Below the pieces are notes generated by a model. It was not told where the DNA came from, did not search any database, and saw only the letters and a program-made list of their open reading frames with translations. Source: Clytia hemisphaerica (lineage: Eukaryota; Cnidaria; Hydrozoa; Leptothecata; Clytiidae). Taken from it: a stretch of 64,000 bases of DNA. The stretch spans positions 186,001 to 250,000 of the forward strand of contig CACVBU010000148.1 in the NCBI GenBank assembly GCA_902728285.1, in the 5' to 3' direction. Both the position numbers and the translations under genes were made by a program. This document shows positions 1 to 9,904 of the stretch, piece by piece (within the stretch, counting starts at the first letter, position 1; every line of letters begins with the position of its first letter).

Positions 1-302
1 AATACGTGTACCCAAAAAGTTTTCTGTCACCATATAAATTCTGGATTTTCTATCAGAGCTATCTTATCACAGCACTAAATGTAAGTTTTCCATTTAATTT
101 TCTATGTGTACGTGTAATTTTCCTGTGCTTGGCTGGTACGTTACATGCTGACAGCCAGGACAGGTTTTTTTTTGTAGCAGTGAGTCTGTTGAAGAGGGTC
201 GGACAGCAGCCTGGCAGTAATGACATTGAAAGTGATGAGAGGGATAATCTTTGGAGTTTCTTTAAACTAACCAGGAAACTAAAAAGGAAAGAAGATGAGT
301 AA
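1..302 (+). CDS. Possible 3' end of an unidentified gene (partial)
   Basis: I do not recognise this protein. An open frame runs in from the left edge and stops at 300-302. Its first part (WIFYQSYLITALN, ending at base 80) is hydrophobic and aromatic, like a membrane segment, and is followed directly by a strong donor, GTAAGT at 81. The last part is hydrophilic and ends in the basic/acidic tail KLTRKLKRKEDE. The frame stays open through 81-158, and an AG at 157-158 would rejoin it in phase. The better acceptor after the T-run (AG at 176-177) would instead give an immediate stop after base 80. So this may be one exon, two exons, or an exon with an alternative end. AATAAA at about 642 could serve as a poly(A) signal. 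The family is unknown and the coding status is moderate at best. Confidence 0.35.
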   Translation, partial: YVYPKSFLSPYKFWIFYQSYLITALNVSFPFNFLCVRVIFLCLAGTLHADSQDRFFFVAVSLLKRVGQQPGSNDIESDERDNLWSFFKLTRKLKRKEDE

Positions 303-751
303 ATTGAGGATTGTTACTTTTTGCTTGCGATGACGTGAAACTATAGTACATTTCAACATTGAGGATTTTGAATCTCTGAACAAATTTTACGTACCTCTCT
401 AAGATAAAAAGTTACTGTAACCTAGCCTTGTGAGCTAAAATATTGAAAATAGCAAAAATGACCAAAATAGCAAAATATATAGTTTGAGCTTTTTGATATG
501 TTTTGGTTCAATATAGTTTAAATTCGATTTATCAACAAGGTGTAAACATTTTTGTATTTTTGTAAACTTTTGTATATATCTTTGTCAAAGATATTTATTT
601 ATGTAACTTGGCCACACTGGGACAGTTCACATTTAGGTGGCAATAAAGCTCTAGCTCTAGCCCCGTTCTATTTATTGCATTCTTTTAATGGTAAAAGGGG
701 AGGGGGTACTTCAACCTCGTTCCCTGCGTATTATCAGCTTTTTTATGCTTA

Positions 752-1023
752 CTCTCGGGTACTTAATAGCCGTCCCCCCCGCTAATTAATTTTTCGAAAA
801 TTTTCCACCCAGGACATTCTTATTCCAACCCCCCCGCTTATTAATTTTTGGGAAAATTTTTTTGAAAGTTCCCTTTTTTTGTCCTAATTCAGCTGTATCA
901 GCCTCCTTTCAAAAGTTTTCCACCCAGGACATTTTTATTCCAACCCCCCCGCTTATTAAGTTTTGAGATTTTTTCCAACCCCCCCGCTTATTCCAACCCC
1001 CCCGGCTATTAGGTACCCGAGAG
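752..1023. mobile_element. TIR element (MITE-like) with C-tracts, TA target duplication
   Basis: The ends are inverted copies: CTCTCGGGTACTTAATAGCC on the left and GGCTATTAGGTACCCGAGAG on the right, each flanked by TA, which fits a TA target-site duplication. The inside holds several C7 tracts and repeats of the phrase around CACCCAGGACATT. It has no coding capacity. Related copies are at 4448-5153 and, as a remnant, at about 11905-12020. Confidence 0.75.
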
Positions 1024-1429
1024 TACTGATAGCGCTAAGGTATTCTCTGGCGTCTATCAAGCAAAGTAAATAAAGCCTGGAATACACGGGGACGAGGTTG
1101 TGGGTACTTAGGCATTAATAGGTGCCAGGTATGTGCTTATGGTAAGGTTTGGTTTTTGACCTTCCCAAGTCTCTGAATTATTTAAGGTACGAAACTTGAA
1201 AAGTCAAAAAAATCTGTAGAAGGTTAAATTTTTTTTTTAAATTTGTTCTTAGAGTCACTTTTCGCCTTGTCTCTGTAAGGGTAACTTTAGTTTCTGTTAG
1301 AGCCAGCTTTTCTCAGGTCCAACCTGACATTCTCCAACTCTAGTACTCCCCAAGTCCCGGACGTTTAAAATGATTATTTCATCTATGAATAATCAAACAC
1401 TGTGCGAAATTTTCGACTCTGAGTCGTCT

Positions 1430-1645
1430 TGTTTCTCTTATAAGCATCTACTTCATAAGAATCAAATCAATAACTCTCATAGACGGGGGTATACCTTTCG
1501 TTGAATAGTTCTTACAAAGTAAACAAGGGACGATGCACAATTTAAGCATATTTATTTTTCTTATAAGCATCTACTTTATAAGAATCAGATCAATAACTCT
1601 TAATAGATATATTTTTCGGTAATTAGTTCTTTACAAAGGACGACT
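1430..1645. repeat. Two units of a dispersed ~121-125-bp repeat
   Basis: The phrase CTTATAAGCATCTACTT starts near 1435 and again near 1560, each time followed by a CAATAACTCT word and a TAGTTCTT word at the same spacing. Three units of the same family lie at 42220-42580. Confidence 0.6.
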
Positions 1646-2274
1646 GGTTGTAGCAGTTTTAATATTGCTCAGCCTCGCTTATTCATCATCAAAAAATGAC
1701 CGTTTCCGAATAATTTCTCATGACTCGACCTAAACCTCGTATATTTTCGTATCAGCTTTTCAGCCGGCATTTTAGCATACTTTTTGCAAATATTTGGCGA
1801 AATGCCCGACTTCAAATCGTCTTGTTTATTATTAGTTGGAGCGAATGATTTCATTTTTTTTATTGTTTACCTGATTTCTCAGACGACGTTTATCCACCAT
1901 GCTTTACATTTACACTATATTATTATCAAGCTTTTTGGGGTCATTATTCTCAAGAGGGAATTATTTTCCTCCACCCTTCTATAACTTTTGATCTGGAGGT
2001 ACTATGGACTTGGCACGAGAGTTTGGGATGGTGACGTCATCATAAAGATTATGACGTCATCGCAGGTCAAAAATATTTTAGGAGAGCTATTAGCAAAATA
2101 ACGCCAGGTTTGTGGAAAATACCTCCTGATAAAAATAGGGTTAACATTTGAATTATAAATGTTGCTTACAATTCAACATTGATTACTGAATTGATTGATT
2201 GAATGTGGTGAACACAATGTTGATGTGAAACTAAAAAAGAAAAGCCTCTGATGGTGTGTATCTTATCTCTTTAG

Positions 2275-2496
2275 ACACCCAATGGACGAGAAGAAAAAAG
2301 AAATCAATTCAAAGATAACCGATTGCAGAATGAAATTGCCAAACAAGAAGCTAAACTAGAACGTTTGCGGAAGATGCGACAAGCCACAGATGCTAGGTTT
2401 GATTCAATGCGTAAAAAGAATGATTATTATCGTGATATGAACGAACATGTTAAGAAGTTGAATACAGGTAGAAAGCGTGCGGAAATACTTCCATAA
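2275..2496 (+). CDS. Terminal exon of an unidentified coiled-coil protein
   Basis: I do not recognise the protein. The exon follows a clear acceptor (CTCTTTAG at 2267-2274) in phase 0 and reads 73 codons to TAA at 2494-2496. The translation is highly charged and predicted helical, for example LQNEIAKQEAKLERLRKMRQ and FDSMRKKNDYYRDM, with heptad-like leucines and no repeats or low-complexity artefact. AATAAA at 2583-2588 lies about 90 bp past the stop, which fits a last exon. There is also an alternative donor, ACAG|GTAGAA at 2467/2468, so the frame could continue further downstream. The upstream exons were not found; they lie outside the window or in unassigned sequence to the left. It could belong to the same transcription unit as 1-302 only if the stop at 302 is skipped. 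Confidence 0.55.
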   Translation, partial: TPNGREEKRNQFKDNRLQNEIAKQEAKLERLRKMRQATDARFDSMRKKNDYYRDMNEHVKKLNTGRKRAEILP

Positions 2497-4447
2497 AGAT
2501 ACTATATCAGCGACTGTATTTAAAAGTGACCCACTCACTGGCGAGTTACGAGCACTCTATAGAGCTACGCGAGCTCTTGAAAAATAAAGGTTTTTTAAGA
2601 ATGATTATATATGTTGTTATATATTTTTGCTAAATTTTAGCCATGTGAGTACCTAAAGTCTTTCTCAATATAATTTGCAGCAGAGGCAAGAAAGGCTACA
2701 ACTTTTAATAGAATATAAATTAAAAATAGATAGTGGTTTTGTGCTTGTTGCAAAGACAAACACGAGTGGAGTATTATCTTAACGGAAAAACTAAAAAAAG
2801 ATCGGAAAATAAAGATGAAGAAAATCAACTTCTTAAATGATTGTACTATAATTATCATTTTTACACGAGTGATTCTTTGATTTTAGAACATCATTAATGT
2901 GAAAAAAATTTCACAGAAATTTATTCCATCGAAATATAGTCCAAAGTTCATCCATCACTGAATGACTGCAAAAACCATCGAAAAACAATAAAAAGAGTCC
3001 TTTTTAAGCAAACCAGGGCTTTTTCTATCGCATTTAAGACGTTCTAAGATTAAAGAATTTCTGATATAAAAATGAAGATCATAGCATTATTCTTCAAGAA
3101 GTTGATTTTCTTCTTCTTCATTTTTCATCTTCGTTTTTCCATTTTTGGACCTACCTGGAGGTCCTACAAATTAACCTCTGGTCGTCCGTCCGTTCGTCTG
3201 TTACCAACTTTTCTCAGGATTGGATCATAGGAATTTTTTGATTTTTGGTACAAAGGTGCAAAATGGTGATTACCAAAATGTGATGGAGCCCGATTTTCGA
3301 AAAAAATAATTTTTGATCCCAAAAATGCCTAAATATAGGGTTTTTTGGACTTTGGGAAAAATCTGTTCATTATTTTTTCCTGACTTTTTTATACAAAGAC
3401 GTAAAATTAAATTGTGCTAAATATGAAAAAGTTCATTTGACACCAACTTGCAAAATTCTAAATGATTCAGTTTTTGTTGCTACATTGCCTTCATTAAACT
3501 TTTATTATTCGTTTTACAAACAGGTAGGTTCATAAAAGTATCGCTTGTTTAATTTTTTTTTCTTTTGGGATAATATTCCACTGCGGATTGTCTTATTGAC
3601 GAGCATAATTCAAATTCTATCAAAAGTTACGGCCTTTTTTTCTCTCCGCTGCAAATTACATTGAGACAGACTTCAAGTACACCACAAAGCTAAAATTTAG
3701 CAAAAATCTATAAAAACAGATCAAAAAGAAGGGCATAAGTTTTAAAATTTTCTAAAAAAGTGCTGAAACTGTATTCCTCGGGAGGGTTAAACCTCAGGGT
3801 AGTAAAGCGTTTACTCGATGTAATTATTTGGATGTGTGTACGTGTGGATGGAACTCTTTTCGAACTGATATATAGCTCTTAATTTTGATATGATCTTTTT
3901 GGCACAATGATTTTTTCCTGCAAAACTGTGATACAATCTAAATATTTTGTTCTTTATCTTCCATTTTTTCTACCATGACGGAATTCTTGGAGTTAAGTTA
4001 TTCTTCACATGGAAAACATGTCTGTAAAAAGGACCTGTTAATTGATTTTGGCTGAACCATATTGCATTAAAAAGTTTGCTCAATTAGAGTAGTTGTACAG
4101 TATATATATAATTCATTCCTATTGAGTATTGCTACTTACTCTTTCAGGGAATGTCTAAAACCGGACTTGTATAGGCCAAAGCTTTACTACCCTGAGGGTT
4201 TTTTTTACCCACTGTCACTTTTTGATGATTTTATATTTATATTTTCAAATTTATATTTAAGTAATTATTTATTTGGATTTTTATCGTGAATTTTACACTG
4301 CACAATTTGTACATAAATTTTTCATACTCAACCAAGGAACTTCAATAAAACAGTTTGATGTTTTATTTACGTTTCTTGACTCAACACAATAATTTTACAC
4401 TCGAATTCTTTAATGTTTTTACGATCCAAGGGCTTTTACTTTATCTA
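2497..4447. other. Intergenic AT-rich stretch with repeat fragments
   Basis: No gene is visible. It holds a reverse-oriented fragment of the GGACCTACC repeat family at about 3145-3420, with the CCGTCCGTTCGTCTGTTACC edge, and a TIR element at 3789-4200. The rest is AT-rich sequence that I cannot assign. Confidence 0.5.
3789..4200. mobile_element. Short TIR element (MITE)
   Basis: The inverted ends AACCTCAGGGTAGTAAAGC (left) and GCTTTACTACCCTGAGGGTT (right) bound about 412 bp without coding capacity. The left flank reads TTAA, but the right flank is a T-run, so the target duplication is uncertain. Confidence 0.65.
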
Positions 4448-4548
4448 CTCTCCGGTGCCTTATAGCCGGGGGGGGGTTGTAATAAACGGGGGGATTGGAA
4501 CACTTGAAAGGCTTCATTTTTCAGAAAATCGCCAAAGTGGAACACTAA

Positions 4549-4792
4549 AGGCCGGTCTGCACTTGTGCGCGCTTCGATCGCAATTTCTCCAGCAAAGCTT
4601 CCACGCTATTGATCAAAAGAAAAATGAAGCAACTCCATAGGCGCGATCTGACGTAACGGTTGAAAAAAGTTGAAATGTGTTCAACTTTCTTTTCGAGCGC
4701 GCGCTACATTCTTATGACGTAATCTTTTTTCCAAGCAAAAAGGATTGAAGCCAAAAAGTGCGATTGCAGCGCACATAAGTGGAAACCGACCT
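4549..4792. mobile_element. Harbinger-like MITE A (TAA target duplication)
   Basis: The inverted ends are AGGCCGGTCTGCACTTGTGC on the left and the complement of GTGGAAACCGACCT on the right. Flanks are TAA (4546-4548) and TAA (4793-4795). A 3-bp TAA/TTA duplication is typical of the PIF/Harbinger superfamily. There is no open frame of note. Confidence 0.65.
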
Positions 4793-4795
4793 TAA

Positions 4796-5028
4796 AGCCC
4801 GATGTCCACTTTCGTGCGAAGCGTGCGAAAGATTTTTCTTAACCGTTTTTGCCTAAAGAAAAGATTACGTCATAAAAAAGTTTCGCACAAACAAAAAAAA
4901 AGTTGAAGGAAGTTCAACTTTTTTCAAACGTTACGTCAATTTTGACCAATGGAATTGCTTTATTTTTCAATCAACAAATGACGTTACAAATACCGTGAAA
5001 AGTTTCGCGCGAAAGTGGACACCGGTCT
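4796..5028. mobile_element. Harbinger-like MITE B, sharing a target duplication with MITE A
   Basis: The inverted ends are AGCCCGATGTCCACTTTCG (left) and CGAAAGTGGACACCGGTCT (right), flanked by TAA at 4793-4795 and 5029-5031. The TIR resembles that of MITE A, but the interior (GCGCGAAAG and TTTCGCAC words) differs. Confidence 0.65.
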
Positions 5029-5287
5029 TAAGAAACGAGATTTTTTCCAAAAATCAATAAGCAGGGGGGGTTGGAATAAGAATGTCCTGGGTGGAAAATT
5101 TTTGAAAAATTAATTAGCGGCGCCCCCCCCCCCGGCTATTTGGTACCCGAGAGTAGCATGTCTAGCAAGTTTAGACAGTTTTGGTTTTTCTTCCGAAAAG
5201 GCACGTAAAGAAAATCAAGACATTAAAGAAAATCGAGACATATTTAAAAGTTTAAATCTCAATATTTAGGAAGAATATTATTTGTAC

Positions 5288-7138
5288 TTATATTTTTCCC
5301 CGAAGAAAACTTCCATCGGCAACAAATTGATCGAGACATGCATGATGACCAGGTTTCGAACACTCTTCAAATTTTCCACTCTCATAATCTTGCCAACCAT
5401 CTTTCTTTCCCGTTTTCATCCAGTGCTCTGCATGCTGGAAAACTTCACTTCCATACCGGTTGCGAGAATACCTTCCAGGGTTTTCTGCTACTTTGGCGTT
5501 AAATGACGATTTCCGATTTCCGTTACCCATTTCAATATTTGTTTGAGCGCCTTCAACCTCGCCCAAACTATCGAATCCATATATTTGTATGCTCCAGTGA
5601 AAGACTCGAATATGAGCAACTCCTCCGAATTTTACATGTCCATGGCAACATTGGACTGGTTGGTCAATGACCAACGTATAATTCATTTCGTTTAAGTCAT
5701 CCATCACTAACAACAATCTAGTAAAGTCTTTTGATTTGATTGCAATATCTGCGTCTTGCTCCCACTTCGATATCCCATTGAACTTAACAGCTCCCAGAAC
5801 AGATCCTTCAATCAGCATGTATTGAATTCTATATCTGTCAAATAAATCCGTGACAAATTCCATACCATCATAGAGCATCTCTAAACAGCACGGTGGAGCT
5901 GCCATACCCTTTCCAACCCTACATTTGGAAACCAATCCTTTAAAATTGGCTGGACATGGAAATTGAAATGTTTGTAATGTATACCATTGAATTTGTTCGA
6001 AGTTCCATAACATATTGAACGCGCCTATCTCATCAGCTTCGTATCGTTCCTTGCTGTTAATGTACACCATTACATCAGGACATGTAAAAATTTTTATTTG
6101 CTTTTGAAGACGGAGAAACAAATCTGCATACAATGTATCTATTTGTCTTCCTCTAAACGGGTTTTTTTTCAGTATCTGAGGAGACAACAGAAAAGCTCCT
6201 TTAACAAAGTCACATTTGAGGCAACTTTTTTGTGATTCCCTATATCCAGACCAGTAGGTTAGTCTATACGGTTTCAAGGCAGTTTGATAGCAACCAGTTT
6301 CCCATTTCCCTGACTGGTAATTCTTTATGGATGAAGCGACGATCACATGTTTAAGACTTTCGTAGACTTGAACCATTCTGATGATGTCAAACTGCTCATT
6401 TATTAAAACAACTTGTGAAGCTATCACTACATATTCAGTATCTATCTTTTGTACAATTTTATTCAGATGCAACGATACATTGTCAGCTTGTTTAATAAGT
6501 TGAATCGCTACGTTGGGCATCCATTGCTGAATAGTTCTTTTGACTAAACGATAGTCTGATGATTGTAATACAATATGAATCTTTTTAAACCTTCCTTTAG
6601 CAAATGATAATGTCCTTCGGAAATTTTCAACCGAGTCTATGATAGGTCGATCTATGACAAGTGACAATCTTTGTGATATATTTTGACAATTCGTTCGACG
6701 AAAACCTTCATTGTATAAAGGGTTTCCGTAAGGAAACCCCAAATATGCTTCAAGACAAGGAAAAGATGTACTGTTCTTTGTTGCTTTGTTCATCTTTTCG
6801 TAGTGGTGTAGTTTGTTTGGTAATTCAATTTTTCGTATATTATGGATAACTGGAAAATCTTTGAAATTTAAATCCTTCAATATTTGTTGCACGTTGTTAA
6901 AATGTTGATCTACAATTTGACGTAAAGTGTGCTTTTTGGGCACGGTAACTCGCACATCCAACAACTCCGTGATATATTTCTGAATGTAAAATATAGTATC
7001 TTCTTTCTCCTGACAATGAACGATGCTCTTGCTCGAATTTCCTTGTTTCAATTTGGCCATAAACATCAAATTAAGCGCGATACTCAAAAAAACTATTCCA
7101 TACTTTATAAGTGACATGATTGAAATTATTCTCGCCAT
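5288..7138 (-). CDS. LicD/fukutin-type nucleotidyltransferase-fold protein, type II membrane protein
   Basis: This is a single uninterrupted frame of 616 codons. Residues about 5-27 form one hydrophobic signal-anchor, so a type II Golgi/ER protein with a luminal catalytic part is likely. The C-terminal third carries the LicD/fukutin signature: LIEGSVLGAVKFNG at about 440-453, then WEQDADIAI at about 459-467, where D-A-D matches the metal-binding acidic pair of the family (often DDDxD elsewhere). The end ECSKPGHHACLDQF is cysteine-rich. The central part (about 120-380) looks like an additional glycosyltransferase-like luminal domain. Animal relatives FKTN and FKRP move ribitol phosphate onto alpha-dystroglycan glycans; bacterial LicD moves phosphocholine. 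The substrate here is unknown. The start at 7138 is chosen because it is the first Met and precedes the membrane anchor. Having no introns is unlike the other genes in the window; retroposition is possible but unproven. I see no canonical AATAAA just downstream. Confidence 0.85.
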   Translation of the reverse strand: MARIISIMSLIKYGIVFLSIALNLMFMAKLKQGNSSKSIVHCQEKEDTIFYIQKYITELLDVRVTVPKKHTLRQIVDQHFNNVQQILKDLNFKDFPVIHNIRKIELPNKLHHYEKMNKATKNSTSFPCLEAYLGFPYGNPLYNEGFRRTNCQNISQRLSLVIDRPIIDSVENFRRTLSFAKGRFKKIHIVLQSSDYRLVKRTIQQWMPNVAIQLIKQADNVSLHLNKIVQKIDTEYVVIASQVVLINEQFDIIRMVQVYESLKHVIVASSIKNYQSGKWETGCYQTALKPYRLTYWSGYRESQKSCLKCDFVKGAFLLSPQILKKNPFRGRQIDTLYADLFLRLQKQIKIFTCPDVMVYINSKERYEADEIGAFNMLWNFEQIQWYTLQTFQFPCPANFKGLVSKCRVGKGMAAPPCCLEMLYDGMEFVTDLFDRYRIQYMLIEGSVLGAVKFNGISKWEQDADIAIKSKDFTRLLLVMDDLNEMNYTLVIDQPVQCCHGHVKFGGVAHIRVFHWSIQIYGFDSLGEVEGAQTNIEMGNGNRKSSFNAKVAENPGRYSRNRYGSEVFQHAEHWMKTGKKDGWQDYESGKFEECSKPGHHACLDQFVADGSFLRGKI

Positions 7139-7346
7139 TATTTTTTTCGTTGGTTATTCTCTTCAATCGTTGAAATTTGCTGTATACTTTCTGTCTTTAC
7201 TCGTGTATAAAACTCGACCAAATGTGTTTATTGTTTTGCTTTTTGGTTCAGCATGTTTAGGAATGGCTTTTGTGCCTTTAGTGAGGCATATACAACATGT
7301 ATCCCATCTACATGGACATAAAAGACATCGGAGTAGGCGAGACACA

Positions 7347-8635
7347 AAAGTTAGTATTATAAAAAAGTTGTTATTATAAAAAAATAATTGATATTATAAA
7401 AAAAACTTTGTATCATAAATAAAAGTTGATGTTATGAAAAAAAAATTGGTATTATATAAAAAAGTTGGTATTATATAAAAGTTGGTATTATAAAAAAATA
7501 ATTGATATTATAAAAAAAAATTTGTATCATAAATCATAAAAGTTGATGTTATGAAAAAAAGTTGGTATTATATAAAAAAGTTGGTATTATATAAAAGTTG
7601 GTATTATAAAAAAATAATTGATATTATAAAAAAGAATTTGTATCATAAATCATAAAAGTTGATGTTATGAAAAAAAGTTGGTATTATATAAAAAAGTTGG
7701 TATTATAAAAAAGTTGGTATTATAAAAAAATAATTGATATTATAAAAAAAAATTTGTATCATAAATCATAAAAGTTGATGTTATGAAAAAAAGTTGGTAT
7801 TATATAAAAAAGTTGGTATTATATAAAAGTTGGTATTATAAAAAAATAATTGATATTATAAAAAAAAATTTGTATCATAAATCATAAAAGTTGATGTTAT
7901 GAAAAAAAGTTGGTATTATATAAAAAAGTTGGTATTATAAAAAAGTTGGTATTATAAAAAAATAATTGATATTATAAAAAAAAATTTATATCATAAATAA
8001 AAGTTGATGTTATGAAAAAAGTTGGTATTTATTATATAAAAAAGTTGGTATTATAAAAAGAAAGTTGGTATTATAAAAAAAGAGTTGGTATTATAAGGAT
8101 AATCGTCAGCCGTGCAATATTACTCGAATCTGATTGGTTTAGAGGAGTGCGATTAATCGTTAATTGCACTATTACCACTTTTTGCACTCTTCGGCGGGGG
8201 GACACTTTTGTCCCCTTATTCTTTTCCCTCCCAAGTCATGTGTCAGAGACTTTTTTTTACTATATAATAAAAAACAAAGACATTTTTTTTTCTTCAATAT
8301 AAAAAAGAACAAAGATATTTTACGTTACAATAGCTTCTTTTAATTGAAAACAAAGAAAAATTACACTGCAATGTTTTCTTTTTAAACAACAGAAAAAAGG
8401 AGGTTTTTGACGATTACCTCGGAATCGTATGTTTTGTCGTGAAATTAACGATTAATCACTCGTAACAAAGGAGAAAATACCGTAATTTGCACTCGTCCTT
8501 CGGACTCGTGCAAATTACTATTTTCTCCTTTGTTACTCGTGATTAATCGTTAATTGCACTCCAAACCATACGATTACTAGTACAAGTTGGTATTATAAAA
8601 AAAGAGTTAGTATTATAAATAAAGTTGGTATTATA
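7347..8635. repeat. AT minisatellite, units around GTTGGTATTATAAAAAA, interrupted
   Basis: Units of about 15-30 bp built on the words TTGGTATTATA and TTGATGTTATG repeat from about 7347 to 8098 and again at 8583-8635. Higher-order repeats of about 120 bp are visible, since the order of word variants recurs. A non-repetitive block at about 8099-8582 splits the array. The array starts about 210 bp upstream of the LicD-type start codon. Confidence 0.8.
8447..8551. repeat. Near-perfect 105-bp palindrome
   Basis: The arm AACGATTAATCACTCGTAAC is answered at the other end by GTTACTCGTGATTAATCGTT. The centre TCGTCCTTCGGACTCG makes a short loop. It sits inside the block that interrupts the minisatellite. 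It could fold as a hairpin or cruciform, and is probably part of a MITE. Confidence 0.75.
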
Positions 8636-8923
8636 CACGTTTTTTTTTATAAGGAACCTTAACTTTGCTCTGAGCCAGGAGTTCCTTATTTTTTACAGAG
8701 AATTTCAGTCTCAAAGTTCCTTATCGAGTTCCTTACTACATAGGAAATTTTGAACTTTTTGCCCCTTGAAAGATCAAAATTTGGTCAAATTAGTCCCAAT
8801 AAGGTACATTATTTTCAAATCCACTTATTCTCAGCCTGAGCAGTTCCTTAACAATTCCTTATTTTTTGAACCATTTTCAGCCTCGAGTTCCTTATAAACG
8901 TGTTCCTTATAAAAAAAAACGTG
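8636..8923. mobile_element. MITE with CACGT-T9 ends and internal AGTTCCTTA words
   Basis: The ends are CACGTTTTTTTTTATAAGG and the inverse CCTTATAAAAAAAAACGTG, flanked by TA (8634-8635 and 8924-8925). The word AGTTCCTTA or a close variant recurs about eight times inside. It has the same end type as 17825-18061. Confidence 0.75.
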
Positions 8924-8997
8924 TAAAAATGGAAGTTAGTATTAAAAAGCCTTTTGGCGCGCCATACACGTTTCCCGAGATGTTTTCGATTTTTTTG

Positions 8998-9693
8998 TTT
9001 GGAGTTTCTAAACGTCGACCAGAAATGACGACCACGACCGGCGACCACGACCAGCGACCAGATAAATTTGGGTTATCGAGTTTTTTCCCTTTCTCCAACG
9101 TAGAGTGTGCCTCCTAATCATTGGAATATATATCATATTGAAGAGTAAGCTCACCCCTGTCTCACCTATTTAAAGCCACGTGCCAAATCGTAAAACAACC
9201 ATTTCGACACTCTTGGAGTTCGATTATGGTGTCAATTTCTATCCTTTTGTATTATCAGCATAAAAATAATTAGTGGCACAAAAGTTTTTGAAAATGGTTT
9301 GAGAAGATTTGTATTTCATCATCAGATTGTTATTTTTGTCAAAATTAGTCATTTTCTCAGAATAATTGATTCGATTCGTATCTCTAAAGCTGACCTTCCC
9401 AATTTTTTCCTACTGACAAGTTCTATCTATTCATACTAAAGGCATCTTATTCAGCATAATTAAAATTTTTGGTGTAACAAAGCTTACAAACATCATACTT
9501 AATGAACCTGTCAATATTTTTGTCAAATAGTGTCATTTTGTCGAGAAAATGACTGGTTACTTCAAAGGTTTTTAGTATTCTGATGACTTGATTTAAACAT
9601 TCTCTACGGTGGAGAGAGCAGATAAACTCGATAACCCAAATTTATCTGGTCGCCGGTCGTGGTCGCTGGTTGTGGTCGATGTTTAGAAACTCC
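8998..9693. mobile_element. Inverted-repeat element of about 700 bp
   Basis: The left arm (about 8998-9105) contains GTTTCTAAACGTCGACC and a run of CGACCACGACC units. The right arm (about 9600-9693) is its inverse, including GATAACCCAAATTTATCTGG. The interior is AT-rich with no coding sequence. Confidence 0.65.
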
Positions 9694-9904
9694 CTTTTTG
9701 GTTACAATGTTTTAATGTTTCATTTTGGTAAAATAAAAAGGGTGATCAGAGAATTGGTCAGGCAAAAAATCAGTTCAAAATTAGTGAGATAGAAATTCCA
9801 TTTGCCTTTGGTTGTGCTGGAAACCTTACATATATTGATAGCACTCCGTCCATTAGGAAGGGAGAATCCTTACGTGGTAAACCCTCTAGCCTAGGACATT
9901 TGAA

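Larger units (their letters stand above)
303..2274. other. Intergenic stretch: one TIR element, short 121-bp repeat, no gene
   Basis: I see no coding exon here. It contains the C-tract TIR element at 752-1023, two units of a dispersed roughly 121-125-bp repeat at 1430-1645, and unassigned AT-rich sequence. Short open frames at 552-785 and 1784-1984 show no recognisable domain. Confidence 0.6.
4448..5153. mobile_element. C-tract TIR element carrying two nested MITEs
   Basis: The left end CTCTCCGGTGCCTTATAGCC and right end GGCTATTTGGTACCCGAGAG are flanked by TA on both sides (4446-4447 and 5154-5155). This is the same family as 752-1023 but is enlarged to about 706 bp by two separate insertions at 4549-4792 and 4796-5028. 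The element ends 135 bp from the stop codon of the LicD-type gene. Confidence 0.75.

Noticed and set aside
5288-7138. Bacterial contamination or horizontal transfer of licD
   Set aside because: The protein has an animal-type signal anchor, extra luminal domain and C-terminal cysteine motif like other animal LicD-type proteins, and composition matches its surroundings.
7023-7379. 118-codon plus-strand frame over the LicD-type gene start
   Set aside because: It is the antisense shadow of the signal-anchor coding region and its upstream flank.
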